From assembly GCA_017448975.1 (NCBI GenBank), contig JAFSKN010000015.1:1-64000 (forward strand): a stretch of DNA of 64,000 nt. Reading direction: 5' to 3'. The position numbers and the translations under genes were made by a program. The first letter of the stretch is position 1, and the number at the start of each line of letters is the position of its first letter. Origin of the DNA: Clostridia bacterium. GTDB lineage: Bacteria; Bacillota; Clostridia; Christensenellales; Aristaeellaceae. Below the pieces are notes generated by a model. That model searched no databases, was not told the DNA's origin, and was given only the letters and a program-made list of their open reading frames with translations. This document shows, piece by piece, positions 35,178 through 44,641 of this stretch.

Positions 35178-35206
35178 ATTATACCAGAGGAAACAGGGAT
35201 TGTCAA
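35178..35206 (-). promoter_or_regulatory. panT-coaX-hom promoter
   Basis: Minus strand TTGACA (35206-35201), 17-bp spacer, TATAAT (35183-35178): full consensus. Confidence 0.9.
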
Positions 35207-35304
35207 AAAACCGGATAAAAAATGCAGGGAAGATACAGCCGGCCCGATGGAGGGGCTCACTGCCGTTCTTCCCTTTTCCGGTTTTCGTTTTTTCATCGGG
35301 CGCT

Positions 35305-36480
35305 TTACCGCGCCGCCGCCTGTTTTGCGCGGAGCTTGCGGCCCTTCTTGTCCTCATACAGCTTTTCGTCCGCGCGCTGGATGCAGCTCTGGATCGAATC
35401 CCGATCATTTCTCAATTCATCATATCCGGCGCTGACGAAAAGGAGATAGGGGATGCCGCCGTCCACACATTCCCGGCGGACCTCTTCGCGGATCACCCGG
35501 ATCAGCCGGTCGATTTCGTCCTTGCTTACAGGATGTGCGATCAGGATGAATTCATCCCCGCCGTACCGGCCCAGGAAGGACGGAATGCCAAACCGGCTGA
35601 CCGCCTTTTTCAGGGAAGTGGCGACGGTCACCAGCGCCCTGTCCCCCTCGGCGTGGCCGTAGTTGTCGTTGATCGCCTTGAAATCGTCGATATCCATCAT
35701 GACCATATAGGTCTTCCGCCCTTCCTGATGGAGATTGGATTTCTGCGAAACATAGCGCATCAACTGGCCCCGGTTGTTGAGGTTTGTCAGGGGGTCCAAG
35801 GAAACACGGACCTCGATGGCCTGGATGTAGAACACCAGCATGAAAATCAGACAGGTGAAGCAGTAGATGGGCAGATGCGGGAAAAACAGCGTCTCGATCA
35901 GGCCGCCCGTCATGACCACCAGGGGGAAAACCCCGATAAAGATGTGCTTCCGCCTTTCCAGGGGGTTTTCTTCGTTTTTAGCCTTTCGCATCGTATAAAT
36001 GAGCGTGGCCACCATATAGATGTCAGGCACCACGAGCATGTAAACGCTGAAAGCCAGCGTGCTATCATGCGATTCATCAATGAGCGTCTGCGGGGCGATC
36101 AGATAATGCACGATCAGCGCCGCGGTGGATACCAGGAAGGGAAAAATCACGGCGAAGCGGTTGATCGAGCGGTTTCGGTGCGGGGCCTGCACATAGGCCA
36201 TGACGTAGTTGAGCCAGTTATAGATGGTGGCGCCCATGAGGATGTAGATCAAAAAGATGTTGGCGGCTACGGTGAACCGGGTTTTGGGAATCAAATCCGC
36301 CGTGATGGCGGCCCAAAAACAATCCGCCAAGAAATAAAGGATAAAGGCGTTCAGCACGTGATCGTATTTGATTTGTTTTTCCTGCCTGTCCAGATTGAAA
36401 TGATTGTGAATCAGCAGAATCGAGAATACAATGATGCAAATGATGTTTGCTTCGATATAATAGAGGGCGAATTCACTCAT
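35305..36480 (-). CDS. Diguanylate cyclase with membrane sensor domain
   Basis: This 391-residue protein starts MSEFALYYIEANI at 36480. Six or seven spans (1-220) precede a GGDEF domain (about 225-380) with the intact motif RYGGDEF (around 305) and DIDDFKAINDNYGHAEGD. It would make cyclic di-GMP. No EAL domain. The I-site RxxD is not evident. It stands alone upstream of the panT promoter. Confidence 0.88.
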   Translation of the reverse strand: MSEFALYYIEANIICIIVFSILLIHNHFNLDRQEKQIKYDHVLNAFILYFLADCFWAAITADLIPKTRFTVAANIFLIYILMGATIYNWLNYVMAYVQAPHRNRSINRFAVIFPFLVSTAALIVHYLIAPQTLIDESHDSTLAFSVYMLVVPDIYMVATLIYTMRKAKNEENPLERRKHIFIGVFPLVVMTGGLIETLFFPHLPIYCFTCLIFMLVFYIQAIEVRVSLDPLTNLNNRGQLMRYVSQKSNLHQEGRKTYMVMMDIDDFKAINDNYGHAEGDRALVTVATSLKKAVSRFGIPSFLGRYGGDEFILIAHPVSKDEIDRLIRVIREEVRRECVDGGIPYLLFVSAGYDELRNDRDSIQSCIQRADEKLYEDKKGRKLRAKQAAAR

Positions 36481-36671
36481 CAGTCGATCCCCTTTCCCGG
36501 AAACGTACCCTTGGTAAATCCTGAAAAATACATCTTGGCATCCTGTTCTTCCAGTAGTATGTACGAATGAGATCATCTATATGATAGCTGACGGATATGA
36601 TTTTATTGTCGGCGTCATAAAAATTTGCATTTTCTCCTCCCTTGCGGGAGCGGCGCTGTATAGAGTTTCCA

Positions 36672-36700
36672 TTGCGTTTTTTTGCGGAAAATGCTAAAAT
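36672..36700 (+). promoter_or_regulatory. GH18 gene promoter
   Basis: TTGCGT (36672-36677), 17-bp spacer, TAAAAT (36695-36700). Confidence 0.7.
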
Positions 36701-36753
36701 ACTGTATATCCCGACAAAAGCAAACAGCCAAACCCCGAAAGGAGGATGCTTCC

Positions 36754-37965
36754 ATGCGCCGAAAGATCACGCGGCGGCTGATCCCGCTGCTGCTGACCGT
36801 TTCTCTGCTGCTGTGCTTCCTGCCCGCCCAGGCGAAAGCGGACTGCGGCCTCACCGTGTACTTCCCCAACTGGAACGCGTATTCCGACAGCCAGAGCCAG
36901 GTGAAATACCTGCCCTGGGACCGCCTGGGCTGCGTGAACCACGCTTTCTGGAAAATCGAGCCCCAGGACGGGGGCTACCCCATCGTGTCCACCGATCCCT
37001 GGGCGGACACGGACGAAAGCAACCCCAAGGCCCATTTTCCCCAGTACGCGGAATACGCGAAAAAATATCCCAACGTAAAAATCCTGCTTTCCATCGGCGG
37101 CTGGACCTGCTGCGGCTACTTTTCCGAAATGTGCCTGACCCGGGAAAGCCGGGCCACCTTCATTGAAAGCTGCCTTGCCACCCTGGAAACGTACCCCTTC
37201 TTCTCCGGCCTGGATATCGACTGGGAATACCCCGGCGAAGCCCGGAATGGCGGCGGCGGCGATGAAGGCAACCCCGTCAGGGGCGACGACAAAACCAATT
37301 ATACCCTGCTGCTCAAGGAACTGCGCGCCGCCCTGGACAGCCGTTTCGGCAAGGGCGAAAAGCTGCTGACCGTATGCGCCAGCGGCTCTGTCGGCACCCT
37401 GTCCCGGCAGGATTACGCCGCCCTTTTCCCCTATGTGGACCGCGTCAACCTGATGACCTATGATCTGGCGGGTTCCTGGAACAGCACCACCGGCCATCAT
37501 ACCGCCCTGTACGGCAAAGGATCGGCGGACACGGCGGTGAAGTATTTGCAGCAGCAAGGCGTGCCTGCCAGCAAAATCGCCATCGGTACGCCCCTGTACA
37601 GCCACGGCTGGAAAATGAAAAGCCTGAATGGCGGCGCCGTGGGCGCTCCCGCCCAGAACCTGAGCGACGATGAAAAAACCTGGCGTTCTCTCCACACCCT
37701 GGAACAGAAAGCGGTGGACGAGGGCACGCCCGGCTGGCACGCGGGCTACGACGAAGACGCCCAAGCCGCTTACCTGTGGAACGACGACTCATCCTCCAAG
37801 GATTATCTTACCTTCTACACCTACGAAAGCGCCCGGTCCCTGGCCGCGAAGCTGACCTACATCAACGTGCACAGCCTGGGCGGCCTGATCGTGTGGCAGG
37901 TGCACGGCGACAGCCCGGCCCTGGGCTGGCCCATGATTACACAGATGTGGAGAGGACTGCAATAA
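36754..37965 (+). CDS. Secreted GH18 chitinase-like glycosidase
   Basis: This 403-residue protein starts MRRKITRRL at 36754 (GGAGG 36741-36745). Signal peptide about 1-29, then a single GH18 TIM barrel. SIGGWTCCGYFSE is the first motif, and DIDWE (D154, D156, E158) the intact catalytic motif. MTYDLAGSW and the late WQVHGD are also typical. GH18 enzymes cleave chitin or other beta-1,4-GlcNAc chains, including peptidoglycan in some. No binding module is seen. Confidence 0.92.
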   Translation: MRRKITRRLIPLLLTVSLLLCFLPAQAKADCGLTVYFPNWNAYSDSQSQVKYLPWDRLGCVNHAFWKIEPQDGGYPIVSTDPWADTDESNPKAHFPQYAEYAKKYPNVKILLSIGGWTCCGYFSEMCLTRESRATFIESCLATLETYPFFSGLDIDWEYPGEARNGGGGDEGNPVRGDDKTNYTLLLKELRAALDSRFGKGEKLLTVCASGSVGTLSRQDYAALFPYVDRVNLMTYDLAGSWNSTTGHHTALYGKGSADTAVKYLQQQGVPASKIAIGTPLYSHGWKMKSLNGGAVGAPAQNLSDDEKTWRSLHTLEQKAVDEGTPGWHAGYDEDAQAAYLWNDDSSSKDYLTFYTYESARSLAAKLTYINVHSLGGLIVWQVHGDSPALGWPMITQMWRGLQ

Positions 37966-37968
37966 AAG

Positions 37969-38060
37969 GAGTTGAGCGTGGAGCGTTGGGCGTTGAGATT
38001 AAACAACCATGCAGCCATCCTATCTCAACTCTCAGCTCTCAGCTCTTAACTCTCAACTCT
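37969..38060. repeat. Heptanucleotide repeat hairpin, locus 5
   Basis: Arm 1 units GAGTTGA, GCGTGGA, GCGTTGG, GCGTTGA (37969-37998). Arm 2 (38021-38060) TCTCAACTCTCAGCTCTCAG and on. It lies between the convergent GH18 and era genes and could act as a bidirectional terminator. Confidence 0.85.
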
Positions 38061-38076
38061 AATACGGTTCTCTGTC

Positions 38077-38973
38077 TTACCGGTCCTTCACATACCCCAG
38101 GGTCTTCAAATCCTCTGCGGAGTCCCTCCAGCCGGGGCGCACCTTCACCCACAATTGCAGATTCACATGGGTATCCAGCAGGGCTTCGATATCGGCGCGG
38201 GCTTCCGCGCCGATTTTTTGCAGCATGGCTCCTTTTTTGCCGATGATGATGCCCTTATGGGAATCCCGTTCGCAGTAGATGGTGGCGTCGATTTCGGTGA
38301 AATGATCGTTGAGCTTCTTCATGGCCATCATTTCCACGCCGATGCCGTGGGGCACCTCGTCCCGCAGGTTCCGCAGGGCCTTTTCCCGGATCAGCTCTGC
38401 GCAGATATCCCGCTCCGGCTGGTCTGTGAGCATATCGTCGGGGAAATACTTGGGGCCAACCGGCAGGTGGGCTGTCAGTTCCTTTTTCAGATCCTCGATC
38501 CCGTCCCCGGTGCGGGCGCTGACGGGCAGGATGGCGTCGTAAGCCGCATCCTTAAAGGAATCGATGATGCCCAGCAGGCTTTGGGGCTCCACCAGATCCG
38601 TTTTGTTCAGCACCAGCACCTTGAACACTTTTTTATGGCTCATTTCCTCGATGATGCTGCGGTCATGGGGGCCGATGGCGGTCACGTCCGCCAGCACCAG
38701 CAGGGCGTCGATGCCCTCCATGGCTTCCTCGATGGACTGCACCATGAATTCCCCTAACTTGGTGCGGGGGCGGTGGATGCCCGGCGTGTCCACAAACACG
38801 ATCTGGCAGTTGTCCCCGCTCATGACGCCCATGACCCGGCTGCGCGTGGTTTGGGGCCTGCTGGAGGTGATGGCGATCTTTTCCCCCACCAGGGTGTTCA
38901 GCAATGTGGATTTGCCCACGTTGGGCCTGCCCACGATGGTGGCAAAGCCGGAATGAAAGCTTTTTTCCGTCAT
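38077..38973 (-). CDS. era: GTPase Era
   Basis: This 298-residue protein has G1 GRPNVGKST (15-23), G3 DTPG, G4 NKTD, G5 VSARTGDG and a C-terminal KH domain (about 220-290, GIIIGKKGAMLQKIGAEAR). It assists 16S rRNA maturation and 30S assembly. It follows ybeY/cdd as in other Firmicutes, but a 160-bp gap with a heptad hairpin lies between. Confidence 0.97.
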   Translation of the reverse strand: MTEKSFHSGFATIVGRPNVGKSTLLNTLVGEKIAITSSRPQTTRSRVMGVMSGDNCQIVFVDTPGIHRPRTKLGEFMVQSIEEAMEGIDALLVLADVTAIGPHDRSIIEEMSHKKVFKVLVLNKTDLVEPQSLLGIIDSFKDAAYDAILPVSARTGDGIEDLKKELTAHLPVGPKYFPDDMLTDQPERDICAELIREKALRNLRDEVPHGIGVEMMAMKKLNDHFTEIDATIYCERDSHKGIIIGKKGAMLQKIGAEARADIEALLDTHVNLQLWVKVRPGWRDSAEDLKTLGYVKDR

Positions 38974-38999
38974 AAGTATTCCTTTCTGTGGCTTTATTA

Positions 39000-39110
39000 G
39001 AGTGGAGAGTAGAGAGTGGAGAGTGGAGAGTTTATATTGTTTTTACAGGTAAAACAAATTCGATTGACTATATCAATCTCAACGCTTCACTCTCAACGCT
39101 CAACTCTCCT
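39000..39110. repeat. Heptanucleotide repeat hairpin, locus 6
   Basis: Arm 1: GAGTGGA, GAGTAGA, GAGTGGA, GAGTGGA, GAGTTTA (39000-39034). Arm 2: 39069-39110 with TCTCAACGCTTCACTCTCAA. TATATTG/CAATATA-like segments (TTATATTG, TATATCAA) close the inner ends. It sits between ybeY/cdd and era. Confidence 0.88.
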
Positions 39111-39133
39111 GCTGGTACGGAGCAACAAAGCAA

Positions 39134-40033
39134 TTACTCTTTCCCCAGTATGTCCAGCATGCCGCTTGCGGGCCCGAAGCCGTGGGGCAGCAGATCGGAC
39201 AGGATGGCTTCCTCCCGGCTGTCGCCGTAAGCGACGATCACCCGCAGATCAGGGGCAAATTCGTACAGCGCCTGGCGGCAGATGCCGCAGGGCCAGGACA
39301 TGGATTTTTCCGCCGTAACAGCGATGGCCGTGAACTCCCGGGCCCCTTCGCTGACCGCCTTGTACAGGGCGGTGCGCTCGGCGCAGCTGTTGACCCCGTA
39401 GGCGGCATTTTCGACGTTGCAGCCCTTGAATACCCGGCCGTCCTTGGCAAGCAGCGCCGCCCCCACCGGGAAATGGGAATAGGGGGAATAGGAAAACGCC
39501 ATGGCCTCCCGTGCCATCGCCACCAGTTCGTCGTCCGTCACGCGGCCGATGCCCGCGCTGTTCAGCGCCTTTTCCTCCATGGCCCTCATCCTTTCTTTGT
39601 CTTCATCCCTCATATGGTCGTAGCCCATCAAATGAAACAGGGCGTGGGCTGTGAGATACGAAAGCTCCCGTTGCAGGCTGTGGCCGTATTCTTTGGCCTG
39701 TTCCTGTGCCCTTGGCAGGGAAATGATGATATCGCCAAGAAAACAGCGGCCCGTTTCGTCCTGTTCCCGCAGCAGCTTTTTGGGGCTTGTCCCCAAGGTT
39801 TTTTGGGGATTGCAGTCCGTGGAGGGGAAGGAAAGCACGTCCGTGGCCCGATCCACGCCCCGGTATTCCCGGTTGATTTCCCGGATTTCTTCATCCCCCG
39901 TCACGCGCACCTGGGCGCAGGCAGGCAATTCGACGCCCTCCGCTTTCAGGCACGCCCGCGCCGTTTTTTCCAGCAGCACTTCCGCTTCCGGCATGGGCGG
40001 GGCGTCCCAGGCAAAATCCAATATGCCTCTCAT
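39134..40033 (-). CDS. Fusion of rRNA maturation RNase YbeY and cytidine deaminase
   Basis: This 299-residue protein has an N-terminal YbeY domain (1-165) with the zinc motif HALFHLMGYDH intact and an insert of about 20 residues after DVLSFP. The C-terminal cytidine deaminase (about 168-299) keeps FPVGAALL, NVENAAYG, CAERTAL and PCGICRQ. YbeY processes 16S rRNA ends; Cdd converts cytidine to uridine. In Bacillus the order is ybeY, dgkA, cdd, era; here dgkA is absent and the flanking genes are fused. It overlaps pgpH by ATGA. Confidence 0.93.
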   Translation of the reverse strand: MRGILDFAWDAPPMPEAEVLLEKTARACLKAEGVELPACAQVRVTGDEEIREINREYRGVDRATDVLSFPSTDCNPQKTLGTSPKKLLREQDETGRCFLGDIIISLPRAQEQAKEYGHSLQRELSYLTAHALFHLMGYDHMRDEDKERMRAMEEKALNSAGIGRVTDDELVAMAREAMAFSYSPYSHFPVGAALLAKDGRVFKGCNVENAAYGVNSCAERTALYKAVSEGAREFTAIAVTAEKSMSWPCGICRQALYEFAPDLRVIVAYGDSREEAILSDLLPHGFGPASGMLDILGKE

Positions 40034-42510
40034 GTCATATCCTCCGGCTGGATGACCCGCTCTTTTTCCCTTTCTTCCCCGTCCAGGGGGATCTGGCCCT
40101 CCATCTTGGCCATCAGCTCCCGTTCCATTTCCTTGGTGGGCATGGGCTCGATGACCACAAGCTCATCGATGGGCACGGGCTTGGCCGCCATCAGCGGCTG
40201 CACTTCCTCAATCTTCGTCCCCGTTTCGATCTCCACCCGCTGGGGGGCCTTGGGGGCGGTCAGCTCTACGGTTGGAGCGGAGCCCACTTCCGGTTCCACA
40301 AAGGCCACCGCGTTTTCCGCCTCGATATTGGCTTCCTCCACCGCCAAATCGGTCTTGGCGGCGCGGGCGGCGCGGCGCTTGATATCGTCCATATCCGGAT
40401 ATTCGATGCGCTCGTGGAATACGCCGGCCAGCACCTGGGTGGCGGCGGCGCAGATCCGGTCGATATCCCGCAGGGTCAGGGGGCAGTCGTTCAGCTGGCC
40501 GTCCTCCAGCTTGCCGCGCACCAGCTTCACGATGAACTCCTCGATGCCGTCCATGGTGGGGTTTTTCATGGTGCGCACGGCGGCCTCAATGGTATCGCAC
40601 ACCATCACGATGGCCCCTTCCCTGGTTTTGGGCGGATTGCCGTCGTAACGGAAGTATTCGATATTCACCGGATTGCCGCCCGCCATCTGCAGGGCTTTAT
40701 GGTAAAAATACATCACCGGCGTGTTGCCGTGGTGCTGGGCGATAATATCCTGCACAGCGGCGGGCAGGCGGTACGCCTTCGCCAGCGCCACGCCGTCCCG
40801 GGTATGGGAGGTAATGATGGCGGCGGACACGTAAGGATCGGTATGCTCATGCACGTTCACTCCGCCCATCTGGTTTTCGGTAAAATAGGTGGGGCGCTTC
40901 AGTTTGCCGATGTCGTGGTAATAGCCGCCCACACGCGCCAGCAGGGCATTTGCCCCGATGGCCTGGGCCGCCGCTTCGGCCAGATTGGACACGATGGTGG
41001 AATGGTGATAGGTGCCCGGTGCTTCCAGCAAAAGCCGCCGGAGCAAAGGCTGATTGGGGTTGGAAAGCTCCATGAGCTTCATGGGCGTGGGCAGGTTGAA
41101 AATCATTTCCAGCAGGGGCTGCACCGCAATGCACAGCAGCGTGCCCACAGTACAGCCGCCCACCCGCCAGGCCGCGATCGTCACTGCGCCGGAAAGCTCG
41201 TTGTTGGTCATGAGGCCCAGGGCCATGATGGCGGCAAAATCTACCGCGGCCCCCACCAGGCCGGACACCAGCACCCACAGCCTTGTGCCCTTATGATACA
41301 TCACCATGGCCCCCGCCGTGCCGGACAGCAGCCCGGAGGCCAGCAGCAGCGCCATTTTTTCCGCATATTCCTCGCTGCCGCCCGCCGCCAGCGCCGCCAC
41401 CAGGATGGTGAGCGCGGCGTTGCAGACCATGCCGGGGGCCAGCCCCAGCAGGGCCGTGACCAGCAGGGCGCACATCATGGTGGGCGCGAAGTAGGAATTG
41501 GCAAGCCTGCCCAGCACGCACACGCTCAGGCTCATGGCCATGGTGGTGAGCATCAGCAGCAGCCTGCCGTTATCATCCATTACGTGAACATGGGGAAAAT
41601 GGCGAAACAGCAGCAGCATGCCCGTCATGACCACCACCACCAGCACCGCGGCGCCCACGTAGATGGTCATGTCCGCTTCCCCGTTGCTCAGCAGGCCCAG
41701 GGTGGACAGCATGGCCAGCTGATTGGCCGTGATGCGGCCCTCGCCCCGCACCACGATGTTCTGGCCCTGCTTGTACACCACCGGTTCCACCGCTTCCCGG
41801 GCCGCTTCCCGGGCGGTCTCCGTGGCCTCCTGATCGATGAGCATGTTGGCCCGGATACAGGCGTTCAGCACGGCGGGCACCACGTTCTGGCCCAGGGGGA
41901 TGGACACCCGATAATTCACGATCTGGCGGATATTGTATACGGCGGTGTTTTCCTGCCCCTCGGTCACGTGCCCCTGCATGGTGCTCTGCAGCGCCGCGTA
42001 CAGCAGGGTGTACGCTTCCTCCAGTTCCTCCTGGCCTGAACGCATGAGACTGGTGAGCTGATAATCGCTCAGTTTGACCAGGGTGATCAGGCTGTGGGCG
42101 TATTCCAGCTCGTCCTTGGTGAATACCCGCACGCTGGAATAGTCCGGCAGTGTGGCGGCGTATTGGCGCGCGGTGCGCAGCTGGGCGAAGATCTGGTCAA
42201 AATCGTTCATGACCGTCTCCGTCACGCCCTCCTGAAAGCGATAGGTGGGCGTCACCTGGGCCGCGGCTTCCTCCCGCTTTTTCTGGGTGCTCAATTCGTC
42301 CACCACGTCCTTGGTGGCTGCGATGGTGCTGGTGGGCACCATGCCCACCGTCAGGTTATACCGCATGGGCACGATGGCCGCCTCAAACAGCGCCATGATC
42401 ACCGCCGCGCCCAGCAGGCAGATCAGCGCGCGGGTGGCCGCGGACGAACCGAAAAACTCCTTGAGGGTGCGTTTTTCACGTTTGCCGGCTTTTGCGGCTC
42501 TGGGGCTCAT
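40030..42510 (-). CDS. pgpH: PgpH-type 7TM-HD phosphohydrolase (cyclic di-AMP phosphodiesterase family)
   Basis: This 826-residue protein has an N-terminal span (about 28-48), an extracellular 7TMR-HDED domain (about 60-270), seven spans (about 270-470) and a cytosolic HD domain (about 480-690) with HHSTIVSNLAEAA and GGYYHDIGKLKRP. PgpH degrades cyclic di-AMP. A disordered, Glu/Pro/Val-rich tail of about 120 residues (705-826) is longer than in relatives. It overlaps phoH and ybeY/cdd by 4 bp each. Confidence 0.93.
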   Translation of the reverse strand: MSPRAAKAGKREKRTLKEFFGSSAATRALICLLGAAVIMALFEAAIVPMRYNLTVGMVPTSTIAATKDVVDELSTQKKREEAAAQVTPTYRFQEGVTETVMNDFDQIFAQLRTARQYAATLPDYSSVRVFTKDELEYAHSLITLVKLSDYQLTSLMRSGQEELEEAYTLLYAALQSTMQGHVTEGQENTAVYNIRQIVNYRVSIPLGQNVVPAVLNACIRANMLIDQEATETAREAAREAVEPVVYKQGQNIVVRGEGRITANQLAMLSTLGLLSNGEADMTIYVGAAVLVVVVMTGMLLLFRHFPHVHVMDDNGRLLLMLTTMAMSLSVCVLGRLANSYFAPTMMCALLVTALLGLAPGMVCNAALTILVAALAAGGSEEYAEKMALLLASGLLSGTAGAMVMYHKGTRLWVLVSGLVGAAVDFAAIMALGLMTNNELSGAVTIAAWRVGGCTVGTLLCIAVQPLLEMIFNLPTPMKLMELSNPNQPLLRRLLLEAPGTYHHSTIVSNLAEAAAQAIGANALLARVGGYYHDIGKLKRPTYFTENQMGGVNVHEHTDPYVSAAIITSHTRDGVALAKAYRLPAAVQDIIAQHHGNTPVMYFYHKALQMAGGNPVNIEYFRYDGNPPKTREGAIVMVCDTIEAAVRTMKNPTMDGIEEFIVKLVRGKLEDGQLNDCPLTLRDIDRICAAATQVLAGVFHERIEYPDMDDIKRRAARAAKTDLAVEEANIEAENAVAFVEPEVGSAPTVELTAPKAPQRVEIETGTKIEEVQPLMAAKPVPIDELVVIEPMPTKEMERELMAKMEGQIPLDGEEREKERVIQPEDMT

Positions 42511-43496
42511 GCTTCTTCCCCTTCTTTCATTTCATAGGCTTCGTAAGCCCTTACGATCTTCTGCACCAGTTCGTGGCGCACCACGTCCCGGGCGGTCAGT
42601 TCCACGATGCTGACGCCCTCCACGTTCCTGAGCACTTCCATGGCTTCCGTGAGGCCGCTTTTCCGGCCCTTGGGCAGGTCGATCTGGGAAATATCCCCCG
42701 TCACGATGCAGCGGGAGGCGGCCCCTAAGCGGGTCAAAAACATTTTCATCTGCTCCGGGGTGGTGTTCTGGGCTTCATCCAGGATAATGAAAGCATCGCC
42801 TAAGGTGCGGCCCCGCATGAAGGCCAGGGGAGCCACCTCCAGGGTGCCCCGCTCCACCAGCCGCTGGTAGCTTTCCACGCCCATGATTTCATACAGCGCG
42901 TCGTACAGCGGGCGCAGGTAGGGGTCCACCTTCTGGGTCATGTCCCCCGGCAGGAAGCCCAGCCTTTCCCCCGCTTCCACAGCGGGACGGGTGAGCACGA
43001 TGCGCTCCACCTCTTTGTTTTTCAGCGCCACCACCGCCATGGCCATAGCAAGATACGTTTTGCCGGTGCCCGCCGGGCCCACGGCGATGGTCAGTTCGTT
43101 TTCCCGAACGGCGGCCACGTATTCCCGCTGGCCCAGGGTTTTGCACTGGATGCGGCGGCCCCGGTGGGTGATGGCCACCACGTCGCTCAAAATTTCTTCG
43201 ATTTGATCCAGCCGCCCTTCCCGGGCCAGGGCCACCGCGTAGCGGATGCGGGCCGCGTCCACGATTTCGCCCTTGCGCAGCATTTCGATCAGCTTCCCGA
43301 TCACCTGCTCCGCAAGGAAAATGTTTTCCCGATCCCCCTGAATCTGAATTTCCTGGCCCCGCAGGGAAATCATCACGTCCAATTCCTGCTCCAGGGCCGT
43401 CATGTTCCTGTCGTTCATGCCAAACAGCGACAAATAGGCTTCCATGCTTTCAAGCGATAGCTGCAAAAAACCGCATCTCCTTTGGCTGTGTTTCAC
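42507..43496 (-). CDS. phoH: PhoH-family ATPase
   Basis: This 329-residue protein has Walker A GPAGTGKT (about 140-147), Walker B FIILDEAQN (about 236-244) and TGDISQIDLP. PhoH-like ATPases are linked to RNA metabolism and sit before ybeY. The long frame starts with GTG at 43496 in a GTGA overlap with yqfD; a TTG at 43466 with AAGGAG upstream is an equally good start. Confidence 0.94.
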   Translation of the reverse strand: MKHSQRRCGFLQLSLESMEAYLSLFGMNDRNMTALEQELDVMISLRGQEIQIQGDRENIFLAEQVIGKLIEMLRKGEIVDAARIRYAVALAREGRLDQIEEILSDVVAITHRGRRIQCKTLGQREYVAAVRENELTIAVGPAGTGKTYLAMAMAVVALKNKEVERIVLTRPAVEAGERLGFLPGDMTQKVDPYLRPLYDALYEIMGVESYQRLVERGTLEVAPLAFMRGRTLGDAFIILDEAQNTTPEQMKMFLTRLGAASRCIVTGDISQIDLPKGRKSGLTEAMEVLRNVEGVSIVELTARDVVRHELVQKIVRAYEAYEMKEGEEA

Positions 43497-44641
43497 GGGG
43501 TATTCCGCGTACGAACCCGGCCGATCTCCCTTTCGATTTCCGCCGTGGCCGCTACGATCATATTATCCCCCTCTATCATACCGCAATTAAGCCATTTGTC
43601 AACCATTTCATGCGGGTACACCGCTTTTTCCAGCGCGTTTAAAGCGGCGGTCTCCCCTTCCGCCCGCACGGCGTCCGCGTCCCTTTCCCGTTTTTCCAGC
43701 CAGACTTCCGTCCGCTGCTCCCGCGTGAGCGCAACGGGCAGCCACGCACCGCCCAGGGGCAGGCTCTCGCGCGACATTTCGCAGATCAGGTAATCTTCCT
43801 CCGGTTCCGCGCAGAAGCTGCCCGCCGGGGTTTGCAGGATGCGCCGTTCCTGGCTTCTGCCTGCCGGAAGGGACACGTATTCTACCGCCGGGACCCGCAC
43901 CCGCACCGTGATCCAGGCCCGGGCGACGGCTTCGCCCCGTGCCCGCACAGGCACCGTTTCCCCGCTTTTCCCCCGTTCCTCCCCCCGGATCAGCACCTGC
44001 CCCTTTTTTACCAGGTCTCCGGCCTTGGCCACCGGCGTGCCCGCGTATACCGTCAGGCGTTTGAGCACCCCGTCTTCCGCCGCCACCACGTCCCCTATCC
44101 GGTCTTCTTTCATCTCCGGCGGCGGCGTGCCCTCCTCCACCCTTAGGCGCAGGGTCACTCCCGCCCATTCCGCCCGCACCCATTTCACCTTGGGCAGGCG
44201 CCATTCCAAGCTTTCCCGCAGGGCAGCCAGGTCCACTTCGCTTCGGCGGATGCCGGGGCGGATGCCGTTTTCCGCCAAGAACAGCCGGATTTCCCCCGCG
44301 TACGGCCCGGCGTTTTCCACATTGATCTGCCAGATATACCCTAAGCTCCAGACCAGCAGCGCGGAAGCGAACAAAATGCCTGTCCAAAGGCCCGCCCGGC
44401 GGGACAAGCGCCTGAACAGTTTCAGCAGGCCCAGCGGCTCCGCTTTTCCTGCTTCATAGCCCATTTCTCCGGCCAGGGCCTGAAACGCCCCATAATCCCG
44501 GGGCGATAGTTCCACCGTCAGCGCCCGGTTTTGCTCCCGCCGCGCCTTTTTCAGCACAAGGCCCCGCTTCCGCGCTTCGTTCACCAGCTTTTCCACGTTC
44601 AGGCCGGTGACGCGGCACCGTACAGCAAAAAGACCCTTCAT
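43493..44641 (-). CDS. yqfD: Sporulation protein YqfD
   Basis: This 382-residue protein starts MKGLFAVRCRVTGLN at 44641. A single span (about 85-110, AGLWTGILFASALLVWSLGY) is followed by an extracytoplasmic POTRA/BON-like region (GIRPGIRRSEVDLAALRESL) as in YqfD. YqfD is needed for sporulation in Bacillus. It overlaps yqfC and phoH by 4 bp. Confidence 0.9.
   Translation of the reverse strand: MKGLFAVRCRVTGLNVEKLVNEARKRGLVLKKARREQNRALTVELSPRDYGAFQALAGEMGYEAGKAEPLGLLKLFRRLSRRAGLWTGILFASALLVWSLGYIWQINVENAGPYAGEIRLFLAENGIRPGIRRSEVDLAALRESLEWRLPKVKWVRAEWAGVTLRLRVEEGTPPPEMKEDRIGDVVAAEDGVLKRLTVYAGTPVAKAGDLVKKGQVLIRGEERGKSGETVPVRARGEAVARAWITVRVRVPAVEYVSLPAGRSQERRILQTPAGSFCAEPEEDYLICEMSRESLPLGGAWLPVALTREQRTEVWLEKRERDADAVRAEGETAALNALEKAVYPHEMVDKWLNCGMIEGDNMIVAATAEIEREIGRVRTRNTP

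Noticed and set aside
40414..42039. 541-codon His/Gln/Gly-rich plus-strand ORF
   Set aside because: Shadow of pgpH; composition is that of reverse-complemented membrane codons.
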